Positions 1-8,793 are shown, counted from the first letter of the stretch. The stretch is DNA of 58,261 nucleotides from a candidate division TA06 bacterium B3_TA06 (GCA_005223075.1 NJBO01000014.1:1-58261); one strand, 5' to 3'. The notes: generated by a model from the sequence alone, not told the origin. Numbers and translations are program-made.

Positions 1-313
1 AGCGCTGACACGCCTCGATTGTAGGCCTGCCGTCCACCCAGGTAACCAGAACCTCGGTGTCCTTCTCAGGAACCAGGATGAACCCCAGGTCCTTGTCGCC
101 CTCCCTGTTGAGAACCCGCAACGGCATGGGAACGTGCTGCAAGAGCGTCTCGGACTCCTTCTCAGGCTGCACGTCACACCAGAACCCGTGTATGCGATCG
201 GGCAACGCCCAGCCTGCAGGTGTCGTCTGCTGGCACGCCTCCACAGTGCCTATGATTGCATCGTCAATGCCCTTATCTGAAAGCTCGGCAAAAAGTTTCC
301 TTACGTCATTCAT
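1..313 (-). CDS. Putative baseplate spike/gpV-like phage protein (partial)
   Basis: This gene runs off the left window edge; 104 codons are visible. It starts at ATG 313 behind a good Shine-Dalgarno (AAGGAG), two bases after the gpD-like gene stops. The protein begins MNDVRKLFAELSDKG and then has a beta-rich stretch (GTVEACQQT, RIHGFWCDVQPE, LGFILVPEKDTEVLVTWVDG). That pattern of a parameter-rich OB-like region ending in 'P..GTEVLVTW' is typical of baseplate spike or gpV/gp45 proteins, and the position just after the gpD-like gene fits. The C-terminal needle is outside the window, so the assignment rests on pattern and context. Confidence 0.6.
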   Translation of the reverse strand, partial: MNDVRKLFAELSDKGIDDAIIGTVEACQQTTPAGWALPDRIHGFWCDVQPEKESETLLQHVPMPLRVLNREGDKDLGFILVPEKDTEVLVTWVDGRPTIEACQR

Positions 314-315
314 TA

Positions 316-1491
316 TTACTCCTTAGGTAGAAGTTCATCCGGCGGCTTGCGAACCTCAACCGTCGTCCGGAAGCCCCCTTGGGGCGAGTAGTTAAAGGTC
401 ACCGCCTTGGCTTCGTAGTAACCGTTACGGCTAGGATGCTCGGCCGACTCAAGCCAGAATCTGTGGGAGTGTGAAAGCTTGGGATTACCGAACGTAGTGA
501 AGCTGCCCTCATACTGGGCGGCGTTGAGTTCGTGGAACTTTCTCTTCGCCAATTCCTTGGCTCGATCCTCGGCCTCCTTCTTGCCCTGATCAAATGAATA
601 GATCCGCGTGAAGCTGAACTCCTGTCCCTCCTTCACCTTCTCGGTTTTATACTCTTTTTCTGTCTCCGGATACTCCCCCTTCACGGATTTATTCTGCTGC
701 TCGCGGTCCACCAGATTGCAGATGGCCTTGCTGTAAGGTTTGTCGGTGCGGTATTTGAGACTGCCAGCCGAGATAATGTTACCCCATGAGGGTGAGAATT
801 TACTGCCCGCCTCGTAGTTTGAGCGCTCACGGCCGGAGCCTATGCGATAAAGAAGCACTTTAGAGATGGGAGGGCCTGAGATAGGAAGGTAGCGGCGCAG
901 GTAGGGCCAATCAGGGCCGAAGTATACCCTCTCGGTACCCGGTATGCAGAAGTGAACCCACTGAATCTCCTCCGAAAGCTTGGCCATGGCCTGGGCAACG
1001 GTCTGGTTCTTGAACTCCATGGAACGAGGCCTGGCGTCAAGGTCGGTCTCGGCAGCAGGCATACAATAATCCGTAAGCCCGGCCCGGGACAGCACATCCT
1101 GAGCTATCTCGCTGTAGTAGAGACGCTTGCCTCCCTTACAGTAGGTCTCGGTGAAGTATTTGCGTTTCGCCTTCGTAAAGGCGTCCTCAGCCTTGATCAC
1201 AAGCGGCAGGTCAGGTGAGATCCAATCGATAACCCCCACAAAAACCGTCGCCTTCTCCGCATTCTCACCGATATAGCCAAAGCCTATCTCTATCTGAGAT
1301 CCTTCTTTGCCGGGTTTAAGAAATTCAAGATCCTCGATCTTCTTGGTGGCAGGTACGTGTACCTCCGCACTGTCGCAGGGCTTCTCGGACGAAAGATTGA
1401 CGGTAATCTGGGATATAGCTTGAACATAGCGCACCTCGTCCGATGAAGAGATGATCTTTACTTCAAACGTTGGAAGCAGCACCGCCATCAC
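316..1491 (-). CDS. Phage late control gpD-like baseplate hub protein
   Basis: A 391-residue protein resembling the gpD/Mu gp44 hub family that caps the tail tube and holds the spike. The N-terminus is beta-rich (TFEVKIISSSDEVRYVQ), followed by a domain with 'GFGYIGENAEKATVFVGVID' and 'YYSEIAQDVLSRAGL', a typical gpD/VgrG-like arrangement with a LysM-like helical insert near residues 150-190. The first codon is GTG at 1491 directly followed by ATG at 1488, inside a TAGTGATG overlap with the upstream stop, so translation is probably coupled. Function is inferred from fold-like pattern and position in the tail operon. Confidence 0.75.
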   Translation of the reverse strand: MMAVLLPTFEVKIISSSDEVRYVQAISQITVNLSSEKPCDSAEVHVPATKKIEDLEFLKPGKEGSQIEIGFGYIGENAEKATVFVGVIDWISPDLPLVIKAEDAFTKAKRKYFTETYCKGGKRLYYSEIAQDVLSRAGLTDYCMPAAETDLDARPRSMEFKNQTVAQAMAKLSEEIQWVHFCIPGTERVYFGPDWPYLRRYLPISGPPISKVLLYRIGSGRERSNYEAGSKFSPSWGNIISAGSLKYRTDKPYSKAICNLVDREQQNKSVKGEYPETEKEYKTEKVKEGQEFSFTRIYSFDQGKKEAEDRAKELAKRKFHELNAAQYEGSFTTFGNPKLSHSHRFWLESAEHPSRNGYYEAKAVTFNYSPQGGFRTTVEVRKPPDELLPKE

Positions 1492-1931
1492 TACCCCCGA
1501 TAGAAGATTGAGCGCCAGCGTTCAGCCATACGCATCTCGGGCTTACGTGCACGCGCAAAGTAGAGGATCCTGTCCCCGGCCTGTGCTGCGTGATCCGCAT
1601 CCCAGCGGTTGTAGGCATAAAGATCAAAGCAAAGCGTTGGGTCGCCGTAGCGATCGGCAGCCAAAAGAACCATGGGATCGTAGGAGGGGTTGAGGGCAAC
1701 CTGGGCCAGGAACCCCGGAACCTTCCCTTGCTGCTCGGAGACCTCAAGGTAAGGTATAAAGACCTCAAGCCCGGGTGCCGTATACTCTGGATCGTCGCCG
1801 AAGCGATCAAGGTTAGCATGATAGATCACCCACCAAAGCGAGGCATCCCCGTAGTAAAGCTCGGCAAGAAGCCAGATATCCTCACCCTGATTGAGGGGGT
1901 GGAAGAAACCTCTTTCAGAATTATGCTCCAC
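1491..1931 (-). CDS. LysM/tail protein X-like baseplate protein
   Basis: A small protein with a LysM-like segment: 'GEDIWLLAELYYGDASLWWV' followed by 'IYHANLD' and 'APGLEVFIPYL', the pattern of phage tail protein X, a short adaptor near the hub. A second, weaker copy-like stretch (RYGDPTLCFDLYAYNRWDAD...AGDRILYFA) follows. The longest ATG would overlap the upstream gene by 62 nt. A GTG at 1931, six bases after a GGAGGAG ribosome site inside the end of the upstream gene, is the more likely start and gives 146 residues. It overlaps the gpD-like gene by one base. Confidence 0.7.
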   Translation of the reverse strand: MEHNSERGFFHPLNQGEDIWLLAELYYGDASLWWVIYHANLDRFGDDPEYTAPGLEVFIPYLEVSEQQGKVPGFLAQVALNPSYDPMVLLAADRYGDPTLCFDLYAYNRWDADHAAQAGDRILYFARARKPEMRMAERWRSIFYRG

Positions 1932-2520
1932 TACTCTCCTCCTGCGTTTCATAGTCCTTCTTGAGGGGGAAGAGATTGACATCTCGGTCCATCTCGGCCA
2001 CAGCGCTGAGCGTAACCTGATAGCGGTGATTCCTTGTAGGCTTTATGTCTATTGACTGCAGCACCACGTACTGAATCTCCAGCGCCCATAGAAGGGATTG
2101 TTGAGGGTCCATCTGGCCTTGCTCATTGCGATACACCGTGGCACTTTCGATGAGCGTGACCTCCCCCTTGTGTGTGTGAACAAGATTGGCCAGTTCATCG
2201 ATAACCTGGTGGGCACTTACGAAATCGCCCTCTATGGGAGGCAGTGCGTAGTCCCCTGCCTCGAACGAGATCGAAAGGTTGTAACCTGAGAACCCCATGT
2301 CCTCCTTGACCGTATCCACAAGGCCGTCGACCTCGGTCACCACCACCTTGCAACGCCCGTTGACCGTTATCTGGCAGGGGAATGGGATGGTTACCCTATT
2401 CCCTGCTTTGGGCGCCTCAAGTACCAGGTAATCCGTGCGGGTGTAGAACATCCCGGAGCGGAAGCTGTTGAATCGAACCGCCGTAGCCGAACCCTGGCTT
2501 TCTGGACTATCCTTAGGCAT
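1921..2520 (-). CDS. Phage tail/baseplate protein of unknown family
   Basis: A 199-residue protein in the tail operon. It has a central beta-rich domain (DYLVLEAPKAGNRVTIPFP, KVVVTEVDGLVDTVKEDMG, YNLSISFEAGDYALPPIEG) and 'HQVIDELANLVHTHKGEVT'. The wording and position between the tape-measure neighbour and the LysM protein resemble DUF6046-type tail proteins of Bacteroidetes phages, but that is only a similarity by eye. Start ATG 2520 has AGGAGG nearby. Its 3' end carries the ribosome site for the LysM-like gene. Confidence 0.55.
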   Translation of the reverse strand: MPKDSPESQGSATAVRFNSFRSGMFYTRTDYLVLEAPKAGNRVTIPFPCQITVNGRCKVVVTEVDGLVDTVKEDMGFSGYNLSISFEAGDYALPPIEGDFVSAHQVIDELANLVHTHKGEVTLIESATVYRNEQGQMDPQQSLLWALEIQYVVLQSIDIKPTRNHRYQVTLSAVAEMDRDVNLFPLKKDYETQEESSGA

Positions 2521-2529
2521 TCATACCTC

Positions 2530-3171
2530 CTAAACCTTACTTGCTTCGCGGGAAAGTTGTCCAAGAAAAGTTGTCAATAACTTTTCGCATTCCTTTTCAC
2601 TCAACTCTTCCTCTATAATCTCGACCGCCTCAGCATCCACATCAAATCTAGGCTCCGAAGAAGCGTACCACTCCCTGCCATAACTGTCGGGGCCAACTCG
2701 GCTTGCTCCTCTCTCTGGATAACCTGCTTGTACTTCTGGCCGCTGATAAGGCTCTTCTGAGGGTTGAATCTCCTCCATGGCATAAAGCAGAACCTTATCC
2801 TGGAGCACCTTGACAGGCGCATCCTCTTTGTTTGAGGGTCCATTATTTACATATGAAAGGATATATTCAACCGGTGGCATCTTCTCTTCTGGCGAAAGCT
2901 CAGCTTTCTGCCACTCGTAACCTGTTCCCAAGCCTTTCTTTATCTTAAGATTCTCTTCAGCCTGCGCGATATCTAAATCTTTAGGGATCTGCAGTTCCTT
3001 AGGGAAATCGAGTTCCGTGCTTAATTTCTTATCCTTACCTTTCAGCATCCCTGGCATAACCTTAGCCAGAGCCTCAAACAGAACATCCTGTTCCTTGCTG
3101 TAGTTGGCTAAAAGAGCGGTGTGATCCGTCGTCTGCGTGGAAGCGGTATTGGTATTCTGAGCATAACCCAT
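2530..3171 (-). CDS. Hypothetical phage protein
   Basis: A 213-residue hydrophilic protein that I do not recognise. It is rich in Glu, Lys and Pro, has no membrane segment, and ends in an acidic helical tail (VEIIEEELSEKECEKLLTTF). The first 20 residues are Asn/Thr/Gln-rich. It sits between the tape measure and tail genes on the same strand with short gaps, so it is probably a tail or baseplate assembly component. No function can be assigned from sequence alone. Confidence 0.6.
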   Translation of the reverse strand: MGYAQNTNTASTQTTDHTALLANYSKEQDVLFEALAKVMPGMLKGKDKKLSTELDFPKELQIPKDLDIAQAEENLKIKKGLGTGYEWQKAELSPEEKMPPVEYILSYVNNGPSNKEDAPVKVLQDKVLLYAMEEIQPSEEPYQRPEVQAGYPERGASRVGPDSYGREWYASSEPRFDVDAEAVEIIEEELSEKECEKLLTTFLGQLSREASKV

Positions 3172-3179
3172 AAACTCAC

Positions 3180-5558
3180 CTACTGTGCCTGGGAATACTG
3201 ACGGAGGAAATCAATAAATACATTTCCCAGTCTTTCCGGACTTATCTTCTGGGTATGAATCTGCACCGAGCCCTGCTCAAACCGGTACACAACCTGCGGT
3301 TGGGGTTGAGGTTCTGAAAGCCCACCCAAAAGATTGCCTGCAGTCCCTCCTGCGGCGAAGAGAGACCCTAATGGTGAAGCAGTTAGCATCATCTGAGGAA
3401 CTTGAAAAAGTCGTTCCGCAAGTTTACCAACCCTACTTCCTGGAGCTGATGGTCTTTGGGATGGTAAGAGATTCTTGAACGGAGCCAACAGGAACGCCCC
3501 GAGGTCCAACGCCGGACTGAAGCCTCCCCTACCATTTCCCTGACCAGCTACCAGCTGTTTGAGCCCGCCCAAGAAATACCCTCCAGATGCCATCGCACCG
3601 TCCCCACCCGCAGGGGTCATATTAGCGAGTTCCGCTTGGGCTTTCTCTTCCTGAGGGAATGCCCCGTACATGGCCAAAGATAACATACCCGCTACCATTG
3701 ATGACTTAGTTCCTCCAGGTCCGACTGGGGAAGGCAACGCAGAAGGCCACCCACCCAAACTGGGTAAACTCACCGAAGGAAACGAGGGCAAGCTGAGGCT
3801 TGAAGATGTGGTTGTGTCACCACCACCCGATGGCATTCCAAGAAAACCCGCACCATAGCCAGTTGTAGGGATGAATGGAGCGCTAGAAACCTCGCCTCCA
3901 CCTCTAGTATAATCGGCTCCTCTCGTATATGAGGCTGCCGCGACTCCCTGGGTTACACCGTAACCAGATGCAGCTAAAACACCTGCGTCAACAGGTTCCT
4001 CTGGAAGAGCTCCTCCTAATCCCAATTCTTCACTTTCTGAAAGCATCTTCTGGTAATACATATTTAACCACTCATTCCCAGGATCCCCCCCGGTGAAAAA
4101 ATTAATCCATTCCTTTAATCCTGCAATCAAAGGATGGTAAGTAACCTTTTTCAACCGAATGAAATCCTCATCAGGTGCGATTAATTTAAACTGGCCGGGT
4201 GTTAAATTCAGCACCTTTGCCCAGGCGTAAATGGCTCTGTCGTCAGGGACAAGTCGCCAATGTGACTGATCAACATATTCACTAAGTACACTTTTAAGCT
4301 CCCTATGCTTTTTTTCATCAGTAAATATGTCCGGGAAAACATATTTTTTTGCCAACTCGTATGCCATTATGAGGGGGTTAGGTTGGTCAAATAAAATCGC
4401 CATCAGCCCACTTATGTATCCTTTTATTTTCCCACCCGTAGCCCACCAATCCATTGTGTCGAAAGCTAAGTCACCTGTTCCCCCAGCGCGATGGTCAGCA
4501 TCTCCCAATCCTTTTGATCTATTTTCATTTGCTAACTCCGAATAGGAAAGCTCTGCCAAATCTTTAATGAACGGTAAAAATCTCTCAATCTGGTAATTTC
4601 TTATTTCAAGGGCTGAAGGGTCAAGCACGAGCCCTCTAAATACCTTTTGTGCCTCTGCATAACTTTCGTATCCGCCATAAAAACTTCTTACTGACTCGTC
4701 TCCCTCAAGATCATACCAAGATAGAGTACCTTCCAACTCCTTCTCAACGGCTTTTATTTCTCTATCTGCCCATTCATTCATCGCTGAACAAGTTACGGCA
4801 ATTCCTGCACCAGCAAGAGCAACGCTTATCAGGGTTGCAGTCAAACTCACTGGTATTGCCAAAGATGTCACTATAGAAGCTATCGATAAGGAAATCGACA
4901 TGATTTTCTTTGCTTGTTCATCATCCTTAACCCCTTTCTTTAAAATGGCATATACTTCTGCATCTTTTTTGATAACTTCCCACCATTTACCCGTATAAAT
5001 GCTTGCCTGGGGTTGGGGGACTTGTTCTTTAATCGCCTCTATTCGTCTATCTTCGATTTCCCTCAGTCCGTCGCGATAAATCTTCCCAAGCTGATACAGG
5101 TACTCCACTTCTTCAATAATCAAATCTGTTAGCTCTTTAATTATTCCATCTCGTCTAAGCTTGTCTAATGCCTCTTGGTATTCTGCTTCAGTTTCACGGG
5201 GAACGTTGTAATATTCGAAATATACCCACTCAGGAGCCACAACATGCATACGTGACTCTTCTTTTGTGCCGTATCCGATCAAGTTACCCTGCGAATCCTC
5301 GGTAATCCAAATGTCGTTGAAGTAATCTGAAACCAACATAGCGTTTTGAATAACGGACCGAGCACTAACTGGATCACTCATGGGGGCGGCAAAGCATACT
5401 GCGTATAAGTATTGTTGCTCATCCAACGTAACCAAAAAAGCACGGTGGAATCTTCGCTCTCTTGAACTCAACAGCTTCTTTATTTTTCTCAATTCCTCGT
5501 TCAGTTTTCTTGCTCTCTTCAGAAGTTCATTTATTTCATCACTTGGATTCTTACCCAC
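3180..5558 (-). CDS. Putative tail tape measure protein
   Basis: A 792-residue protein when started at GTG 5558, which follows GGAGG by five bases; upstream ATG codons lie inside the chaperone extension frame. Residues about 5-40 form a charged coiled coil (INELLKRARKLNEELRKIKK), and there is a long hydrophobic stretch about residues 215-260 (SLSIASIVTSLAIPVSLTAT). The C-terminal third is Gly/Ser/Pro-rich and low in complexity. Position directly behind the frameshifted tail chaperone is the classic site for a tape measure, but the protein is short for the family and also has a globular N-terminal domain. It is more AT-rich than neighbouring tail genes. Confidence 0.55.
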   Translation of the reverse strand: MGKNPSDEINELLKRARKLNEELRKIKKLLSSRERRFHRAFLVTLDEQQYLYAVCFAAPMSDPVSARSVIQNAMLVSDYFNDIWITEDSQGNLIGYGTKEESRMHVVAPEWVYFEYYNVPRETEAEYQEALDKLRRDGIIKELTDLIIEEVEYLYQLGKIYRDGLREIEDRRIEAIKEQVPQPQASIYTGKWWEVIKKDAEVYAILKKGVKDDEQAKKIMSISLSIASIVTSLAIPVSLTATLISVALAGAGIAVTCSAMNEWADREIKAVEKELEGTLSWYDLEGDESVRSFYGGYESYAEAQKVFRGLVLDPSALEIRNYQIERFLPFIKDLAELSYSELANENRSKGLGDADHRAGGTGDLAFDTMDWWATGGKIKGYISGLMAILFDQPNPLIMAYELAKKYVFPDIFTDEKKHRELKSVLSEYVDQSHWRLVPDDRAIYAWAKVLNLTPGQFKLIAPDEDFIRLKKVTYHPLIAGLKEWINFFTGGDPGNEWLNMYYQKMLSESEELGLGGALPEEPVDAGVLAASGYGVTQGVAAASYTRGADYTRGGGEVSSAPFIPTTGYGAGFLGMPSGGGDTTTSSSLSLPSFPSVSLPSLGGWPSALPSPVGPGGTKSSMVAGMLSLAMYGAFPQEEKAQAELANMTPAGGDGAMASGGYFLGGLKQLVAGQGNGRGGFSPALDLGAFLLAPFKNLLPSQRPSAPGSRVGKLAERLFQVPQMMLTASPLGSLFAAGGTAGNLLGGLSEPQPQPQVVYRFEQGSVQIHTQKISPERLGNVFIDFLRQYSQAQ

Positions 5559-5559
5559 G

Positions 5560-5748
5560 TTAACCTCCAAACAGGTTAGCGATAGCGGCGGCGAGGCGCC
5601 TGGAGGAGCGTTCCTCGAGCCACAGCGCCTCACCGTATCGAAGCCAGAATTCGCGCTCGTTCTCAGGGACCGAGCCGAAGTAGTGTCTAATCATTGCCTC
5701 CGCATGCAGCACCACGTTACGGTCTAGTTGCCTGCGGCGGGCTTGGGA
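5560..5748 (-). CDS. -1 frame extension of tail assembly chaperone (gpGT-like)
   Basis: There are 62 open codons in the -1 frame relative to the chaperone gene, beginning at the slippery site and ending with TAA at 5560-5562. The peptide (SQARRRQLDRN...HYFGSVPENERE...LANLFGG type) has no good start of its own before the internal ATG. It overlaps the zero-frame stop by about 24 bases. Joined by frameshifting it would give a product of about 152 residues, the usual long form of a tail chaperone. The ATG at about residue 19 (MIRHYFG) could alternatively start a separate 44-residue protein. Confidence 0.65.
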   Translation of the reverse strand, partial: SQARRRQLDRNVVLHAEAMIRHYFGSVPENEREFWLRYGEALWLEERSSRRLAAAIANLFGG

Positions 5749-6017
5749 AAATTTTCAAGCTTCACCTCCAGGCCGGTGCCGGCCACCCGCATCAGGTTTA
5801 CCGCGATCTGAGGCACCAGCGCAGGCTTGGCGTCAATGAGTTTCTTGATCGCTTGCTTTTCCAGTGCGCACGTCATAACCAGGTTGCGCGACGCCTCGTA
5901 TAAAGACTCCGAACCGGTATCGTAGTAGAACTTTATCTCTGCATGCCCCGGCACCCTGAAGCCGTAGGTCTCTTCACCGATACGGATGGTGATTGGTGCT
6001 TCTTCCTGCTTGGCCAT
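5724..6017 (-). CDS. Tail assembly chaperone (short form, gpG-like)
   Basis: A 97-residue protein starting at ATG 6017 (MAKQEEAPITIRIGEETYGF) behind AAGGAGAG; an upstream ATG at 6065 would run through the hairpin and has no ribosome site. It has the length, acidic/helical composition and position (tube, then chaperone, then tape measure) of the short tail assembly chaperone. Residues after 85 (KLENFPKPAAGN) contain the slippery site that would divert some ribosomes into the -1 frame. Identity is inferred mainly from position and the frameshift arrangement. Confidence 0.65.
   Translation of the reverse strand: MAKQEEAPITIRIGEETYGFRVPGHAEIKFYYDTGSESLYEASRNLVMTCALEKQAIKKLIDAKPALVPQIAVNLMRVAGTGLEVKLENFPKPAAGN
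5748..5754 (-). promoter_or_regulatory. A_AAU_UUU slippery site for -1 frameshifting
   Basis: On the minus strand the heptamer A-AAT-TTT is in the correct phase (last base of GAA, then AAT, TTT) eight codons before the zero-frame stop at 5724. It matches X_XXY_YYZ exactly. The -1 frame is open from here for 62 codons to the base just before the tape measure start region. Sequence shows the site; efficiency is not knowable here. Confidence 0.65.
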
Positions 6018-6040
6018 TTTTCTCTCCTTTTGCGTTTTAG

Positions 6041-6063
6041 GGGGCGGCCGCGAGGGCCGCCCC
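6041..6063. terminator. Perfect 9-bp GC hairpin between tube and chaperone genes
   Basis: Arms GGGGCGGCC (6041-6049) and GGCCGCCCC (6055-6063) enclose the loop GCGAG. It lies between the tube stop and the chaperone ribosome site on the minus strand. There is no immediate U-run on the minus strand, so it may be a partial terminator or mRNA-stabilising hairpin that lowers downstream expression. Confidence 0.5.
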
Positions 6064-6070
6064 AAAGTTT

Positions 6071-6532
6071 TTACTTTGCTATCACCTTACCGGCAACTGC
6101 CGTGTACTTGCGCACGATCTTCTTCGTGCCCTCGTCTAATGATTCGCTGATGTCGGTTACGTCCACGTCGTGGATCTCGATGCTCTTTATCACGTTCCAC
6201 ACCTGGGTGATGAGTCCGGCTGCGTCCGCCTTCTTGTCGGCGTAGGCGACGGTGATGAGGAAGGGCGCGTATTCAAGGGCGTCCTTGCTCTCATCATGGG
6301 CCGTGGCCTCGAAGCGGGCGGCACTCTCAAGGGTCATGGTGAAGTCAACCGTGTAGGAACGGTGGCCGTAGCCGATCCCGTGAGGGGCCGAACCAGCAGC
6401 GTACTGAAGCTCCTTTTCCTTCTTGGATGACCAGTTGATCGAGGTGATCCCGGTATAGGGCTCACCGCCCAGCTGGATGGCCACGTCGGTCCAGTCGTGG
6501 ATCTTACCGTTGATAAGGATGCTATCTGCCAT
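6071..6532 (-). CDS. Phage tail tube protein
   Basis: A 153-residue protein directly downstream of the sheath gene, the usual place for the inner tube of a contractile tail. It starts MADSILINGKIHDWTDV with AGGAGGTGAGAG before the ATG. The pattern of alternating beta strands ('GEPYTGITSINWSS', 'HRSYTVDFTMTLESAARFEA', 'LITVAYADKK', 'SIEIHDVDVTDISES') and the C-terminal 'KKIVRKYTAVAGKV' fit the tube fold. Length is normal for the family. Confidence 0.8.
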   Translation of the reverse strand: MADSILINGKIHDWTDVAIQLGGEPYTGITSINWSSKKEKELQYAAGSAPHGIGYGHRSYTVDFTMTLESAARFEATAHDESKDALEYAPFLITVAYADKKADAAGLITQVWNVIKSIEIHDVDVTDISESLDEGTKKIVRKYTAVAGKVIAK

Positions 6533-6543
6533 CTCTCACCTCC

Positions 6544-8355
6544 TTAGCCTTGCTCGACTTTTGTTCTAAGCTGGAAGGTGGCCTCGAGCTTCTTCTTGGT
6601 AGGCGTGGGTACTATCTCCACCTTACAGTGCATGATACCGTTGGACCAGATGTTTGCATCAGGACGCAGGGTCAGCACATAGTCCATGATGGGTTTGTCG
6701 GTGTCTTCCTCGGTGATCTTCATCGCCTCCAGGGGACGGGAAAGGTCGGCCTTGTAAGCGGCCATATCCTTCTCGGTGATGCCTGGCGAGTTAACGTAGG
6801 GCATGTTCGCCACGCCTACCATACGCACGGACTCGTCCATTATTCTGCGGTTGCGAATGCAGTAGTAATCCGAGGTGGGAGAAGCCCTTGTCCAGTCGTC
6901 GGTAAATCGGATGCCGTAGCCGATGAAGTGGCGGAAGCTCAGATACCGCGCGTCGTTGAGCCGGGCAACGTTCGAGGGTCCCATCTCGGCGTTGGTGATA
7001 TACTCATAGTCTGCGGTGGGGACGGTCGGTGCGACGAGGAAGTAATAATGCCCGGTTGCGTATTCGATAGTGCCAGTCGCAGTCCCGGTAGCCTGATCAT
7101 AGAGTACACCGTCTCCCCCGTCTACGTGAATAACCACCGGTTCGTCAGTGGTAGTTATCTTCACCGACCAGGGCACGACAGGAGCCTTGGCAAGGAATCC
7201 ATCCTGAAGGATAGAGTCTTCGCCGGTTATCGCAAAGATCGGCTTCGAAGGATAGATAGCGAGCGAGTTGGCGATGCTCATGTAGCGCACCCAGCCGATG
7301 GAGTGGTGGAGGTCCGCCTTGGAGACGAGCCCTGCGGCAGAACCGCCGGCCATACGGAGTTGCAGGCTGCCGCGCACGTCGGTCAGCGACGCCTGAGCCG
7401 CGTTCACGACGAGCCGGGCCGAGTTCTTGGCTCCGGCGCAGGCAACGAGTAGATCGATCCAATCGTCAACCTCTTCGAGCGCGTCGGCATCCTTCAAAGG
7501 CAGCATGGACGGGGCGTTGCAGATGAAGAAGATGGGGCGCTGTTCGTCCGTCCACAGGTTCTCGGCGATGGTAATGAGCGCTGTCCAGAAGCTGGTGATG
7601 TTCGTCTGGTCGCGGGTATTCCATATCTGGGCGGACAGGTTGGAGACGTAGACATATTCGAACCCCATTCCCGACGTAGGATCCTTCCATGCGGCGGCCT
7701 TTTCGCACGCGGTGATTATCTCGTTCTCCGTAGCGCGCGGCTCGTAGCACCACCAGCGGTACTCGTCGCCGGCAACGAAGCTATCGGCAGGGATAGTGTC
7801 TTCGGTAAACTCGATGTACGTGCCATTGTCCATCTCGATCATGGACTTTTTCGTCGGTTCTGCGGTAGTGATGGCAAAGGCTTTTTCCGCGCTCCAGGTA
7901 AGGCCGTTGTTTGCCGAGACCTGATAGGTGGCGGTAGTAAGGGAGCCGCCCTTGACGATGCGGAGCCGATACCGGCGGTTGTAGCCGACCTGCGTGTGCG
8001 GAGAAGCGTAGCCGGTAGCCACTACGGCCTTGCCCCCGCCGCCGCCTTCGCCGGTCGGCTTGCCGTAAATCTTGTGCTCCGGCACGGTGATATCGGTTTC
8101 AACTTTGGCCGCGGTCGCGCGAACGATGCCTATCTGGCTTGCACCGGCGCAGAACGCATCGTAGGCGTGTTCGGTAAGCGTGCCGTAGCCGTACTCATCC
8201 AGAACGTCGCCTGCATCGCCCGTGAACTTAGTGTCCGTTGTGCCTTGCTCTGACGTTCCTATGAGGCAGAACAGTCCGGCCAGCGAGGGGGGCAAAACGC
8301 CAAGCCCGCCTTCCTTGATCGTAGGATAGTAGCCGGGTAAATCTTTTATAGGCAT
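6544..8355 (-). CDS. Contractile tail sheath protein
   Basis: A 603-residue sheath protein with the expected N-terminus (MPIKDLPGYYPTIKEGG... LAGLFCLIGTSEQGT), a central subtilisin-like-domain region (FICNAPSMLPLKDADALEEV) and the C-terminal 'IRNRRIMDESVRMVGVANMP' and 'DYVLTLRPDANIWSNGIM' region. Two insertions are visible: residues about 128-205 (YRLRIVKGG ... GDEYRWWCYEP) and about 395-455 (GTIEYATGHYYFLVAP). Both have relatives in other virion proteins of this phage. Start ATG 8355 follows AAGGAGT. This gene shows that the prophage has a contractile tail. Confidence 0.9.
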   Translation of the reverse strand: MPIKDLPGYYPTIKEGGLGVLPPSLAGLFCLIGTSEQGTTDTKFTGDAGDVLDEYGYGTLTEHAYDAFCAGASQIGIVRATAAKVETDITVPEHKIYGKPTGEGGGGGKAVVATGYASPHTQVGYNRRYRLRIVKGGSLTTATYQVSANNGLTWSAEKAFAITTAEPTKKSMIEMDNGTYIEFTEDTIPADSFVAGDEYRWWCYEPRATENEIITACEKAAAWKDPTSGMGFEYVYVSNLSAQIWNTRDQTNITSFWTALITIAENLWTDEQRPIFFICNAPSMLPLKDADALEEVDDWIDLLVACAGAKNSARLVVNAAQASLTDVRGSLQLRMAGGSAAGLVSKADLHHSIGWVRYMSIANSLAIYPSKPIFAITGEDSILQDGFLAKAPVVPWSVKITTTDEPVVIHVDGGDGVLYDQATGTATGTIEYATGHYYFLVAPTVPTADYEYITNAEMGPSNVARLNDARYLSFRHFIGYGIRFTDDWTRASPTSDYYCIRNRRIMDESVRMVGVANMPYVNSPGITEKDMAAYKADLSRPLEAMKITEEDTDKPIMDYVLTLRPDANIWSNGIMHCKVEIVPTPTKKKLEATFQLRTKVEQG

Positions 8356-8358
8356 CTG

Positions 8359-8748
8359 TTACTCCTTGTTGAGAAGGTGTTTGTTGATTGCGGCCTGAAG
8401 TTCAGCCTCGGTGATCTTCGTCTGCTCGTCCCAGCCCATGGCGTTTTTGAGCACCGCTACGCGCGGGCGCGTCAGCTTTCGCTCCTGCGCCCACCGGCTG
8501 AGAGGCTGTTTCTTTTCTTTAGCCACTTCTTCCTCCTTGGCCTCTCTCTGAGGCTCTTGGGTTGGTTGTGGGGGTTCCTCAACGCCCCCGGAGGATTCAA
8601 AACGTGCAAGCATGCCTTTGAACTCCTCCCGGGTAAGAACGGTGTCTTGGCTCACCCCAAACAGCTCGCAAAACGCCGGCAGCTCTTTTTCCGAAAGCTT
8701 GTAGCGCCTTGCGAATTCCGCCACGCTGTAGCGATCTTCTTCTGCCAT
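8359..8748 (-). CDS. Hypothetical phage protein with HTH-like N-terminus
   Basis: A 129-residue protein started at ATG 8748 (MAEEDRYSVAEFARRYKL), eight bases after AGGAGG. The N-terminal 60 residues and the C-terminal 40 both look like small helical SAP/HTH-like repeats: 'FARRYKLSEKELPAFCELFG' and 'WAQERKLTRPRVAVLKNAMG', joined by a Glu/Lys/Pro-rich linker. It lies between the 302-residue structural gene and the sheath. Function unknown; I could imagine an assembly or tail terminator role, but no family was recognised. Confidence 0.5.
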   Translation of the reverse strand: MAEEDRYSVAEFARRYKLSEKELPAFCELFGVSQDTVLTREEFKGMLARFESSGGVEEPPQPTQEPQREAKEEEVAKEKKQPLSRWAQERKLTRPRVAVLKNAMGWDEQTKITEAELQAAINKHLLNKE

Positions 8749-8793
8749 AGCTTTTCCTCCTTTCGTTGTTCTATTCATCCTCTCCCCTCGTTC

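Noticed and set aside
6550-7452. 300-codon plus-strand frame opposite the sheath gene
   Set aside because: The minus strand encodes a full-length sheath with recognisable motifs; the plus frame is a compositional shadow.
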